Shown: one piece after another, positions 36,501-47,889 of the stretch
How the letters are laid out: every line of letters begins with the position of its first letter
Numbering within the stretch: position 1 is the first letter of the stretch
Source of the DNA: Naganishia liquefaciens
Lineage: Eukaryota > Basidiomycota > Tremellomycetes > Filobasidiales > Filobasidiaceae
Length of the DNA stretch: 64,000 bases
Direction: 5' to 3'
Assembly (NCBI GenBank): GCA_013423385.1
Contig: BLZA01000030.1
Coordinates: forward strand, 372,001-436,000
Program-made: the position numbers and the translations under genes
The notes under the pieces: generated by a model
Told to the model about the DNA's origin: nothing
The model's database searches: none
The model's input: the letters and a program-made list of their open reading frames with translations, nothing else

Positions 36501-36597
36501 CGGCCGACTCGACGCTGATCGGGCCCTTGGATGCGCTGTTCCGTGGTCTCCTTGCTGCGGGGTCAACGAGCCGTGTGAAGAACGAACCGACGTCCAT
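33569..36597 (-). CDS. FHF complex subunit, FHIP/RAI16-like family
   Basis: FHIP proteins join Hook and FTS adaptors to link early endosomes to dynein. The start ATG at 36595-36597 gives MDVGSFFTRLVDPAARRPRN, then SAEDFAQAWEDVR, the short N-terminal pattern of the family. Later exons contain LVGALVKETTDHAAQVLQFS and PLMEYMLNHAVLATLVE; the large last exon (to 33569) holds the helical-repeat core, including LVKKYCSAFAGALIAT and ILPVALSLTPTSSVYSAPTI, LLLSIQTRLRAFFTADPFAN, and a disordered Ser/Pro-rich tail with TPRMMSTLASYLTPRKQAET. There are about three short introns near the 5' end. It shares a promoter of about 308 bp with the divergent SAC1 gene. The family is assigned on overall pattern rather than a catalytic motif. 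Confidence 0.8.
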
Positions 36598-36905
36598 GAG
36601 TCACGCAGGGGACTCGACGATGAGATGCGGCAGCCTCTGCGATGAACTCTGGGTGCCATCCTCCTCAGCCGAAGCGGACCGACGCGAGCAGCTCGGGGTG
36701 AAACACGGTCTCATTTGGATCCGCGCAATTATTAGGTAATCCGGGTGTACGCGGCCACGTGTGATGCGCGCACAGAAAGGGGCGTTTCAGATAGTGGGCG
36801 AGAGCGATAGAGACGGAGCCAGGCAGGCAGGCGATCCGCGCAAAGGAAGACAATACAATACACACACGGAACACTCTCAACGCTCGGATACAGCCACAGC
36901 CAGCC
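36598..36905. promoter_or_regulatory. Shared divergent promoter of the FHIP and SAC1 genes
   Basis: A 308-bp space between two divergent start codons. No canonical TATA box is evident. The promoter role is inferred from position only. Confidence 0.5.
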
Positions 36906-39900
36906 ATGGCCAGTCCGTTCGCCCTCCACGAGGCGCTCAACGTGTAGGCCACGCTCGGTTCTCCTCCTCCTCCGCCGAGCTTGCTGATTGACGGCCCCGG
37001 ATTGGCCCACAGATACATTTCCACCGATGCCTACACGTTCGAGCCCGCATCGCCCGGTCCCACGGCGTTTGCGAGCGAAAAGGCCGCGAGGCAGTCCCTC
37101 AGGGTCGATCGCAGGACTGGGGAGATGCGGCTGGATGAGGCACCGGGTGGGGTCGCGGGAGAAGGGGAGATGGTGATCAGTTGTTATGGGATCGTGGGGT
37201 ACATTACGCTGGCGACGAGTGAGTACGAGCACGGGCAAAACGAGAAATGGGTCAAGCGACGGAAAAGAGCGAGAACATGACACGTTCGTGGGCAAGAGGA
37301 GCGGAGCAACCGCGAGCCTGACAGACGAGGATAATCGAAAGCTGTCGTAGGACGGCCGAGCATCGGATATGGGCGCAGCGAGCATCCAACCGACGCAAGT
37401 CAGGATCGCCAAGGCCGTCGAAGGACAGTAGAGCGTTGATTGTACAAGCAAGTGGGCATCAGGGTGCCGATCCCGACGGGGATACGAAGTCTCTGCGCGA
37501 CACGGCCGTCACGCAGCATCTTGCCAAGTGGGAACGCTTTCGCTAAAATAGGAGATGTCGAAATCACGGGCTTGTCAAGGACCTGCGCTTCATCAGGCAT
37601 ACCGCATCATGCCGCTGCAGGCCCAATGGCGATTAATCGGGACACTCACGAGTTATTGGTGGAATAAAACCGTGACTAGCCCATCCAGATGATTTCGCGC
37701 GGAGGGCGAGCGGTATCGGACGCGCGTTGTGGGTTGCAAGAACTTGTCGAGGTCGACGGCCCGGATTAGGGAGGTGGTACGAGATGACGTCTGCCAGTGG
37801 GCTGTATCAGCGAAACTCACAAAGTCGAGGGAGCGAGGATAATCGCGGTCGGAACAGGGATATTTGACGGCTAAAGGATGTTAATTTTCTGTATGGTGTA
37901 TTGGCAAATCAGCGTTGGTGCGCTGCTCAAACGCGGCGTCAAGTCTCCTTGACGCGACTAGACGATAACTTTCGACCTCGCTAACGCACCTCTCTCCCGC
38001 AGCGGACTTCCTTATCATCATCACCTCACGCGCTGCGTCGTGTCGTCTCCTCTCTCATTCGATCTACCAAGCAACAGATTTCCGTCTTCTTCCCCTTTCT
38101 CCCGTTTCCACCACAAACGCCATTCTCGATCACCCTGTGGAAAAGGAACTCGTCTCCCTCGTCGAGAACGGCCTCCGAAATGGGCAACTGTGGTTCTCGT
38201 ACGGATGGGACTTGACGAATTCGCTGCAGAGGCAATACGAGCGTGCTCACGAGAGCGGCGTCGGGCAGGAAGCCGCAGCGAAAGAGGCCATCTGGCGCAG
38301 GGCCGACGATCGATTTTTCTGGAACAAGTACCTCATGACCAAGCTGATTCAGCAGACGGAGCGGGGCGGACAGGGCAACGATCTCAGTCGATTTATCTTG
38401 CCGCTCCTCTTTGGCTGTGAGTCTGGAAATCCTTTGCGGCAGATACTTGTGTTTATTTCCTCCTCCAGCCATCGAGATGCGCCAATCCGTCATCAACAAC
38501 CGCGGTCTCCTCTTCTGCCTCATCTCCCGGCGATCACGCTACCGCGCTGGTACACGGTATTTTACCCGTGGCATCGACCCTACCGGTCACACGGCAAACT
38601 ACAATGAGACCGAACAGCTCGTCCTGCTCGACCCGCCGAGTCCCGATGGAGAAAAGGCCGCGCCTTATCCATATATGGGCGGTGTTGCGCGGATCGAGGG
38701 CAGGGAACGTCTTAGTTTTGTGCAGGTCCGCGGGAGCGTGCCGATCTTTTGGGCAGAGGTCAACAACTTGAGATACAAGCCGGACTTGCAAGTGATGGAT
38801 GTCCCCGAGACGGTAAGGATTGCCTCCTTCTATCGCCTCTTCATCGCCGCTAACTCCCGCAGATATCCGCCCTGAGACTTCATTTGGCCGAGCAGACCCG
38901 GATCTATAATGAAGTCTGGCTCGTCAATCTCGTCAACCAGAAGGGTCACGAGCAGCCCGTAAAGGAAGCGTTCGAGCGCGCGATGGACGCCGTTGCAGAT
39001 CCCAAGACGCACTACCTGTATTGGGATTTCCACGCAGAGTGCAAAGGGTTGAGGTTTGATCGTGTGCAACGGCTGGTGGACCTCATGTCGCAGGATTTGG
39101 AAAAAATGGGGTGCGTCGGCCCTCATCGCCCGGGTTGCTCGTGCTTACGTTTGTCACAGATACTTCCACATCGTCACAAGTCCAGACTCGTCTGTATCCG
39201 CAAAGCCGGACCAAAGACAGACTGGAGTAATCCGATCAAACTGTATGGACTGCCTCGATCGTACAAACGTAGTTCAAGCCGCTGTTGCCAAAGATGCGCT
39301 TCAGCGACAGCTGGTTAAGACAGGCGTTCTCAGTGTAAAGGAACGCCTGGAAGATCATCCCGACTTTATGCACGTCTTCCGTCATGGTAAGTGGTACCGA
39401 GGCTCCCCTTCAGCCTGCGCTAACGCCTGTGACCGTCACAGTCTGGGCTGATCACGCGGATACCATCTCCAAGGCTTACAGTGGCACTGGAGCGCTCAAG
39501 ACTGACTTCACGCGAACGGGCACGCGTACAAAGCAGGGCATGCTGCAGGACGGTATCAACTCGGTGTCAAGATACGTCAAGAACAATTTCTTTGATGGAT
39601 CTAGACAGGTAAGTTCAGGAAGAGTGGCTTGAGAACGTGGACTCGAGCTAAAGGCATTACGTCAAATCAGGACTCTTACGACCTGTTGACGGGTGCTTGG
39701 GTAGCGAAACGTGGAGCAATCCCGCCGCTATCTGATACCCGCCCGTTCTTTGCCAAATCGGTAAGCGTTGTCACGAAAAAGGAGACACACACTCGGCTAA
39801 TAATCACGATTCCAGATGCCATATATCTTTGCATTTGCGCTATTCATGCTGGTTGCTGGCTTCACCTTTCCTCGAGCTATCGGTGGGTGGCGGCCGTTAA

Positions 39901-40285
39901 ATAACCTCCTTGCCTAAGCTTACAGCATTCCGCAGACTTTTCCATCAATTCTTACGCCTTTCTGTGGATTCTACTGGCCGCACTGTCCGGCTCATACATG
40001 TGGGGTCACGTAAGTAGTCTATATGACAGTCTGATGCTGTTGCTGACTCTTGACATGCAGGGCGTTTCCTACGTTGCTTGGCCCCGGTTGAATCCACCGT
40101 ACGAGATCCTCCGCTACGAAGGCGCCGGCTACCGATCACCCGCTCGTGGGCGCGGCGTATCTCTCGTCACACCGGGCTTTGTCGGAGCTGTCAGCCGACA
40201 TCAGCGAGATGCCAGCAAGCGGCCCAAATCGGCCAGGACGGAAGAGATTGAGCTTGGTAAAAGGAAGGGAAATCTTATCGATTAG
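36906..40285 (+). CDS. SAC1: Phosphoinositide phosphatase Sac1
   Basis: Sac1 hydrolyses PI4P and other monophosphoinositides in the ER and Golgi membranes. Exon 1 (36906-36943) splices to 37013 to give [20 protein letters not shown], then TFEP. Exon 2 ends GYITLA at 37218. A long 784-nt intron leads to exon 3 at 38003 ([20 protein letters not shown], then [14 protein letters not shown]). Later exons hold [59 protein letters not shown], and the catalytic [12 protein letters not shown] (CX5R). The C-terminus has two hydrophobic segments, [18 protein letters not shown] and [19 protein letters not shown], as in Sac1, followed by a basic tail ending at 40285. The gene looks whole. Confidence 0.93.
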
Positions 40286-42022
40286 GACGATGAGGGAACA
40301 AGAGGTTTCGATCGCATTGCGGTTAGAGTGGTCTGCAATATGTAGTGCTTCATCTTGTGTTGCTTGGCTATAGAATTCGTTTCCATCGAATGTTGTGCAT
40401 TGCTATGCGACGATGCGGGAAAATCTAGGCAAGCGATGGACAAGCAACGGACTTCATGCTGAGCCACACGTCGCCCATGTGCGGATAGCCTAAGATCGCA
40501 TCGTGCGTGCATTATGATGTCGGAAACAGTCGGATCTTCCAAACAGAAGAGTTACAATCATGCGAAAATGATGATCCAAGGTAAAACGCTCCAATACGTA
40601 ATTCGGTAGCCTGGAGAAAGGGTCGCCCATCTGGCCGAAAGATCGAGGAGTATGATTTTGACAATTCCGGGTCGCTCTCCAACATCCGTCGCTGTATCAG
40701 GAAACAGTGTACAGAATCGCTTTTTTCTCAGGTAATATATGGCACTCCTGTCGCGAAAACACAGGTGATCGGCCAGTCGATGCGTTCTGCGAGTTGACGC
40801 GTTCTACGCATCGTTCAAGCCTTGCCGCATAAGCAAGGGTCAAAATAGCACTTTTTACCTCTGGCGACGTCTATTAGAGCTACCCAGGGATATCAGGACG
40901 ACGACAACGTGAAGAACGGCGCTTCCAAACCCTGGAAAAGGGTAAAAAAGGTTTTCCTCTCAACCCGGATCGGTATCGGGTTGCGTTGAGTGGCCGCGTA
41001 TCTTTCAGCGTCGTCGGGCAGGAGATTCGGAGGCCGCTCAGCGAGGTGGTCGATGACAACCGGAAACGTGGTCGCGCTCTGCGTCGGAGGCATGGCCCAT
41101 TGCGTCTGTACTGACGTCGTCCATCGAGCCACACGGGTATACACGGCTGTATCGAAGGATCAGGCACGTCTCGCGCCAGCTCAAACCATTGAAACTAACC
41201 ACGCCTCGACTCGTCCTTGTCATCATACTCGGCCCCTCTTCTATTTGCCCGGCCCTCGATCTTCCCGCTGCATTTGCTGCTGATCCGGATCGAACATGCC
41301 CATGTCCAGAATCACCGAATGCACGTACTGGCTCAATCGGCGACCCTCGCTCGCTTCGCCTCCTTGGCCCCGCTATCCGCGTTCCTCTTGTTCGTCGACG
41401 CACGAATCAATCACCGTCCCTCACGCAGCCCATGCACCCTCACACCCTGAAATAGCAGATACCGCACTGCGCATCGGAGGGCTCCACGCCGCCCCGGCAT
41501 TTGGCGAAGATCCCGCTGGACGGAGTCGGTACATTTGACTTCTATCGGATTGCGACTTGACCCGCCCGAGTACTTGATTGAAAAAGCTGCTATATGGACT
41601 TTACCCAGTCCCCACTGCGGTCCGAGCGCGCGTCCACCTGTCTTACTGAGTACTTCGCGTCACGCGCGTCCCTGCTAGCAAAGATGGGGCGCAATCGCGC
41701 TCGGAACGCAGTGAGGACTGAGGCGGGATGATGGGCGCAGGCGCAGATTAAATAACTATAAATTGTCTTATCCTATGCTGTCCGGACGCGTGTCCGGCCG
41801 CAGTGTCCGGATATATGCGATTAGGGCGCTTTGTAAGATTATCATGATGTCAAGGGTCCTCTTGGAACTTTTATCACTGCCAACATAATTGATCGAGAGG
41901 CGGTTTCACCTTGTTCTCCCATTGCTACATTCGGCTCGAGTTCCCCTTTCCACGTCGTACTACCGCTTTTCCCCAAGTGCAGAAAACCTCGACCCACTGC
42001 TTTTGATCGACCGATCTCTGCC
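40286..42022. other. Intergenic region between SAC1 and the Crypton
   Basis: About 1.7 kb. A minus-strand frame at 40893-41144 (83 codons, with FPVVIDHLAERPPNLLPDD and VERKTFFTLFQGLEAPFFTL) reads more like protein than its neighbours and could be the last exon of an unrecognised gene running up to about 41.5 kb, but I could not build it. Near 41780-41815, TGTCCGG recurs three times, close to the expected left edge of the Crypton. Confidence 0.35.
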
Positions 42023-44728
42023 ATGGCAGGGGTTACACAACGTATGATGCGAGCCACGCAGATGGTCTCAGAAGGATTCGACATCGATGAGCAGGGGGCG
42101 ACGATGGAGGGGGATGCGATATTGGATGACAATCGTAGGGCTCACGACGCCACAATCCCGAAGGCAACGCAGGCTGCCTATGCCGCTCCGATCAGAGATT
42201 ACCGGGCCTTCTGCCTTGAATGGGCGGTGGAGGTGGAGAAAAAATTACCGCTGGATCAAGTGGATGAGGCTCAGCGGTCTCTGGAAGAGATTAATAGGTA
42301 CCAGTTCATTATACTATATAATTTCTTATTAGAAGAAAACTGACCTAATCTAATGGCTATACTCGATATTGCATGAGCATAGAACGCTTGTTACTGGAGC
42401 ACGAGTCGCCAAGTTCCTCAAAACGTGCGTCGTGGGCCGAACATACAAGCAGCGGGGAAGAGTGGGTGGGAAAGGAAAGGGGAAGACAGTGGCACCCTCT
42501 GCGGATACGCCTGCAGCGGAAGAAGTCACCGGGGAATTGCCAAGCGTAGGCTATAAAACTTTGGAGGCCAATTTATGCGCTCTTTGCTCCCTGCAGAAGC
42601 AGCAGATGGCAACGACCGGTAGGGTGATCAACAGTCCTAGACGCTTCCCAGCCGTCATCGAGCTGATGACAACGTTGAAACGACAAGAATCTGAGCGAAA
42701 AAAGAGCTCATTTGTGGACAGATGTAAAGGTCGGTATCTATGAATATATGTCGCGAGATCCTCCTGAAGTGACCTGCTGACCGGCCTCGTGCCTATAGAC
42801 TCATTTCTGGATGGTTATCACAAAACAACCCAGGTAGCCGATATCATGAACGAGGGTTTGAAGCGCAATACAGCGGAGGGTCTACGTGACCGCACTATGA
42901 ACGCCCTTTCTCACTATGGATTGCTCAGAGGGGAAGATGCCAGAGGTATACATCTGCCTGATGTACAGCATCTGCCGCTGGAGCATCGAGAAGGACCAAC
43001 GCCATGTGATGTCATGGTCGTCCTCTTGCTGGATGGCAAGACCAATCAGTATGGCAATACACAATACATGGGCGCAATTAGGAACAGAAACTGGGATGAG
43101 TGTCCTCTGGGGGCCATGGCGATGTGGCTATTCTATAGGTCAGAGCCTCTACATGGCGTCCATTCATTAAGACTGACTCCAGTTGACTATAAGATTTCAG
43201 CTGAGTGGCGAGACGTTCGGTGCCCACTATGACAGCTTCCCGCGAATGGACGAACCGTCACAATGGTATCCTATATGGCTATTCCCTGGCAAGAAGAAAG
43301 ATGCACCGATCTCGGCGGATGCTCATGCGAAGGCCACAAAGGCGGTGCTCGAAAGAGCAGGTGTCCGACAATTGTCGAAGAAAGTGACTCACATCTTTCG
43401 AGGATCGGGTGCAAGAATGGCAGATTTGCTCGGAGCAAGCGAAACGGATATCCGTAGGGGCGGCCGATGGGATATGTCATCAATGGCGCAGCATTATCTT
43501 ACAACTCTACCTCGCGAGACCATCCGCGTTCTAGCTGGCTTTCCATCCAGTCCGGGACAATTTTGGCTTGAGCGAGACCTCGATCCTCCCGAAGAACTGG
43601 AAAGGTTGGTCTTTCCACATGCTGCTCTTTGGTATGTTGAAGGTTGAATCTACGTGAAAAGGTGTCAGTAGAGGCTAAGATAGATAATGTGCCAGGTTGG
43701 AGAAGATGCAATACGTCCCCGAGCAGAAGCGAACGATAGCGGCTCACGGTTTCCTCAACCTCCTCTTGCGACTGAGGCGGGTCTTGCTGCAGGACTGCGC
43801 TTTCCTGCAACAGCGCCATCCAGACAACTTGTTGTTGAAGCACGACATTTTTCAATCGGATGCATATAGAGCATACGCGGCACAGGTCGTGCAGCGCAGC
43901 AAGGCCGTAAAGGCGCCTATGGAGGTACAATTCCAACAAGTTATGCCTACACTACACGCGAAGATGGACACGATCAGCGGAGTACTAGAGACGGGGGTGA
44001 AAGACATACATTCAGTCCATCAGCAGCATCTCCGCGGCCTACGAGAAGAGCTCCTGCCGACGTTGTCCGGTATTGACAGAGTACAGGCAACGCAGATGAT
44101 AGATCAGCAACGAATTGGTGCATCCCTCAATCTGTTGGCGCAGAGCTTACAATTGGTAACGGAAGGCACATTCGAGACTCGCTTGCGCCTTCCCAACGAA
44201 GTGGCGACCGAGACGAGCGGTGACGATGGCGAGCAGCGAGGGCAGGGCGACGCGGTCAGCATGCTGAGACAGGTCGTGCACGATACTCACCCTTTACTGT
44301 CTCAATCGATTCCTGCCATCAGCCCTCAGACTTCGTCCAACGAGATTTCTTCTTGTCCGAGATCGCTTCCCGAGATTCGGCCTGCCACCCAATCGACGGC
44401 AACATTTTTATTGGAGGCGAACCATACGACCGTCGACATGCTCTGGAAAGAGTGGACAGTCGGCGTATTCGGCCGTCCGTCAATCGAGGCGATGATCAGA
44501 AGGGGCTTACAGAAGTCAGAGAGTCAGCGCAAGCTATATTCCAGGAGGAAGATCGTAATCGACGAGGTGAAACGTCTGGCGTATATGCGTACCGAGCCCG
44601 AGTCTGTCATCGTTGCAGCCATGGATCAATATATGGTCCAGCACCGACTCTCGATGACGAAGCTTCAAGACTTGATAAAGAGACGGGCCGCTGAGGGCAA
44701 GACGATGGCATTCTGGCTGGTTGAATAG
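42023..44728 (+). CDS. Crypton tyrosine recombinase with GCR1_C DNA-binding domain
   Basis: Cryptons are DNA transposons that move by a tyrosine recombinase. Five exons (42023-42297, 42383-42729, 42799-43138, 43194-43631, 43696-44728) with GT-AG introns of 55-85 nt join into one open frame of 810 codons. Exon 1 has TIPKATQAAYAAPIRDYRAF, the N-terminal DNA-binding start of such enzymes. The catalytic residues appear in order: Arg in SHYGLLRGEDARGIHLPDV, His-x-x-Arg in THIFRGSGARMADLLG, GRWDMSSMAQHYL with the Trp and the nucleophile Tyr. The last exon ends in a GCR1_C-type domain (MLWKEWTVGVFGRPSIEAMI, then SRRKIVIDEVKRLA), as in Cryptococcus Cryptons. No missing catalytic residue or internal stop was found, so it may be active; that is inference. 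Confidence 0.9.
42023..44728 (+). mobile_element. Crypton DNA transposon (minimum extent; true ends not fixed)
   Basis: The coding region defines the minimum element. Cryptons lack terminal inverted repeats and leave only a few bases of direct repeat, so the ends cannot be set from one copy. GC-rich blocks with recurring TGTCCG motifs lie at about 41780-41815 on the left and 46475-46535 on the right, and could mark the outer limits. Confidence 0.75.
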
Positions 44729-47010
44729 TATGGCGAGGATTAGTTGAAGACATACTTGTTGTATGGTAGAAAAGACTTACGTGCACCTCATTTCATCTGT
44801 GTCGTTGGGGATTCTACAAACATACAACTCCTGCGCGAGCAAGGCGTGAAGGCAGTAAGTATCACGTCCGTCATTATCACACACCCGGACGACATACCTA
44901 TCTACAAAGCGACGGCCATTGCTTGACGCGGTATTTGTCCTCAGGTAGCAAGCGGGTATTTAAGCAGTGCGGATCAGCCACGAATGCACTTAGCAGTTTT
45001 GATGTGGTGAGCACTCACCGTGATATTTGACATTGAGAGGCTTGAGCTTGTATCTGGAAGCGTTCCAGGCCATGTCATGATTCCGACCCCATAATGGTGG
45101 CTTTGTATGACATACTCACTGAGCATCGACACCCAAGCTTGGGCAGCTTGAGACAGAGGGTCGGTGGCTTCGTCAGACCAGAGGACGGAAAGCATTGACA
45201 GAATCTAGTTCGAGTAGAGATCAGCAAGATCTTTTGTTGAGTGATATGGATGGTAGTCATCTACTCATCGAGACGATAGCATGGTTGTTGCGAGGCAGGA
45301 GAAGCAGAAACTAATCCGAAGGATCAGTACAAAAGGCAGTCATACTGACATATGGTCTCCAGCATGCAGCGATGATTGATGGAGGGGTCTTTACTTTGAG
45401 CCCTGTTCATGGCGGCCGCAATCCGAAAACAGTGACGCGAAGACGAATCGTTACTTTGACCCGAACCCACGAGTGAGACGCATCGTATACGTTCATGATA
45501 TGAAATTACAACGATCTGCGAAGAAGGTAACATGATCAGTCAAGTGACGGAAGGGGACGAAGTCGGCATGAAGTGACCAAATTGTGTCAACAGCCATCTA
45601 TAATGACCACGGCATTGACAGGATCGAAGGGCCACAAGCCATCGGATGTGTCATTTCTGACGAACGGAACGATTTGAACTGTCCCTCATCTCGCCTTGTC
45701 AGCATGGGACACTTGACGAGCTACACGACGAGTCGAGAAGGTCCTCACTCATTTCCTGACACATAACCTTGTCATATGATTCACTAGCTGATACTACTCA
45801 CGATCTGCCCAATCAACAGCTGGTTCATCCCTTCCTTCCAAGCATTCCTTCCCATGTATCTACTCATCTCCGATTGGACCTTCCGACATGTAAACTTGAA
45901 GTGTCAGACGAAGGGCGGCAGGCATCGAGGGCTTGAGACGAGCTGGGGAGACGAGAGGCGAGAGAGACGACGATATCATTGGCTATGAGTATACAACAAG
46001 GAAATCTGCCAAGATTACAATCAGCAGGTGACAGTGTAGGCAGCAAAGCTGGACTCACATGATTTCAAAACCTGTCGTCAACCTGTATCGATGCAGCTTG
46101 GCGACCGCAGCCCGTCTTGTTGAAGACGCGTGGTGGAAGAGCGACGACTTAGCGCACGCCTGGCAGCTCGAACAGAGAAGGAGAGATAGCAACTAAAGCG
46201 ACGACAGGGACAGGTCTTGTGGTCAAGGAAATGCATGTTTGCGAGCGTGTCGTGTGTGCCCGATCACAGCTGTACCGTCGATTAGGTAATTGTAAGAGAA
46301 TGCCACGCAAAAGCTGCCTGAATAGGGCTATCTGAAATTTGTGACCTCCCGAAAACCTGACGGACACGAAAGCTCGCCCTGCAGCTACTTCGTCTCCAAA
46401 TAGGTAGCCTAATCAGCGGAGCTGCGGCGAATAGGCCTTTCTATTTGGAAACGGAGGCCTGCCAGAGCGGGAAGCTCTGTCCGGCGCTAAAATGTGTCTG
46501 TCCGCGGACGCAGGCGGGACGCGCGCGGACTCAAGGGCATGATAGTAAGAGATAATAGGGGAGGGAGCGCTTGATTGTCGGAAGTATGGCGTACTCCTAG
46601 GAATTGGTTGAGCGAATGAGCTGTTGGATGTCGTGTACAGCTGAATTAGCGGTCAGGTATGAATTCGGCTCGTTCCCCAGTATTGTCGAGCGCCGGCGAG
46701 GAGGCGGTCAACCGCACTATGGACCTCGCCTTTTTGAGACTGGCAAAGGGTGCCTCGTTTAGCCGGGACGCCGCTGGTGCCGCCGTCATCTGATTCATTG
46801 CTATCCTGGAGTGATTAGTGTGAAGGGCTTTTCAGTGTCCAGTGGGAAGTCGCTCGTAAACTAGTACTGCTCGGGCTGTCGATTAAGAGTACTAGTACTG
46901 CCGCACAAGATGCATCGAGTGTGCAGAAGCTGTTGCTGTATTCTGAGCTATTTTGAGAGTTCTCGAATTTATAGTCATGTATTGTTTTCTCTGGCCCTCA
47001 ATCACAACAC
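44729..47010. other. Gene-poor region with a possible unresolved or decayed minus-strand gene
   Basis: About 2.3 kb. Short minus-strand coding-like pieces are spread over 45000-45890: MSRYMGRNAWKEGMNQLLIG (about 45810-45870) followed by a GTGAGT, NHRCMLETI (about 45360), MLSVLWSDEATDPLSQAAQA (about 45190) and MAWNASRYKLKPLNVKYH (about 45020-45075) followed by a GTGAGT. They resemble exons of one gene but I could not join them into a full frame or name a family. The rest, 46100-47010, shows no gene. Confidence 0.3.
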
Positions 47011-47108
47011 CCCTCGATAGCTCAGTTGGAAGAGCGCGGCATTGTAATGGTGAACAAACACTTGAATGCGACCTGCCGCGGTCACCTGTTCGATCCAGGT
47101 TCGAGGGA
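47011..47108 (+). tRNA. tRNA-Tyr(GUA) with 25-nt intron
   Basis: Complete cloverleaf: acceptor CCCTCGA/TCGAGGG, D-stem GCTC/GAGC, anticodon stem CGGCA/TGCCG with anticodon GTA at 47044-47046, T-arm ACCTG-TTCGATC-CAGGT, discriminator A. A 25-nt intron (47048-47072) sits after position 37, as in nearly all eukaryotic tRNA-Tyr genes. A T5 Pol III terminator lies at 47113-47117. Confidence 0.95.
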
Positions 47109-47408
47109 TGTCTTTTTGCAAGCTTCTCGTACCCCGAGGCCATTCTCTCCCCAGCTAGGGCGAACACTAATGCTAACGAAATCGATGTTCCAGTCCTGAT
47201 GAGTATAATACTAGTCTACTCGTTTGTTGTTGACGAGACAAGCTTCAAGGGCATTTTGGTACCGATGGCTTGTGGTCTCGTAGTGAGCCGTCCGCATGCA
47301 ACGTTTCACACAAGCCTCGCGGATGGTCGCTCGACGATAACAAGCATCCCGGATCCGTTTGATGGCGTTTTCTCTGACCTTTATCTGACCTAGCTTGGGT
47401 GAATTATG

Positions 47409-47498
47409 ATAGCAAGTCCAGCTTGAATTAGACGATTCTGTTGGTTGGCAATGCGACGCTCTTCCAACTGAGGTATGCAACGAGGCTTGAAAGCAAGG
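47409..47498 (-). pseudogene. Degenerate tRNA-Tyr-derived copy A
   Basis: The minus strand keeps the D-arm phrase CTCAGTTGGAAGAGCG and part of the anticodon arm of tRNA-Tyr, but the acceptor no longer pairs and the T-arm is lost. It shares additional sequence (AGCTTGAAT, GATTCTGTTGG on the plus strand) with copy C. Confidence 0.7.
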
Positions 47499-47595
47499 CA
47501 TTTCATGTCATTTTGTCAGGCGCTGGGAAGAGTGGTGTATCGAAGTACTAGTCATGGCTATAGCTAATCACCCCTAGTTGTATCCGCGCGATGTG

Positions 47596-47692
47596 TCTCG
47601 GAATCGATTCAACCCTCGCATTACCGCGCAATTCGCATTCTGTGATGATTCACCATTACAATGCCGCGCTCTTCCAACTGAGCTATGAGAGG
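47596..47692 (-). pseudogene. Degenerate tRNA-Tyr-derived copy B
   Basis: The minus strand reads ATAGCTCAGTTGGAAGAGCG, GCGGCATTGTAATGGTGAA and, further on, GGTTGAATCGATTCC. The 5' half and intron start match the tRNA-Tyr gene at 47011; the 3' half has a disrupted T-arm, and the acceptor ends do not pair. Confidence 0.8.
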
Positions 47693-47787
47693 AGGCTTGA
47701 GCTCTAGCTAAAAGATTTATACATAATCAGTTTTCAAATCACGAAGTCATGGTTATTCACCGCTGGTTGCATCCCCGCGCCGTGTCT

Positions 47788-47889
47788 CGGAATCGATTCA
47801 ACCCACGGCCATTACCGCGCGATAGCAGCTTGAATCAAGTGATTCTGTTGGATTACAATTCGACGCTCTTCCAACTGAGCTATGGAAGG
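47788..47889 (-). pseudogene. Degenerate tRNA-Tyr-derived copy C
   Basis: The minus strand begins with an ATAGCTCAGTTGGAAGAGCG match and keeps TTGTAA around the anticodon, then diverges; it ends GGTTGAATCGATTCC like copy B. Copies B and C also share about 40 bp of 3' flank, so they arose from one longer duplicated unit. Confidence 0.8.

Noticed and set aside
37400-37667. Nested gene inside the long SAC1 intron
   Set aside because: Short frames on both strands but no recognisable protein or splice structure; kept only as part of the long-intron finding.
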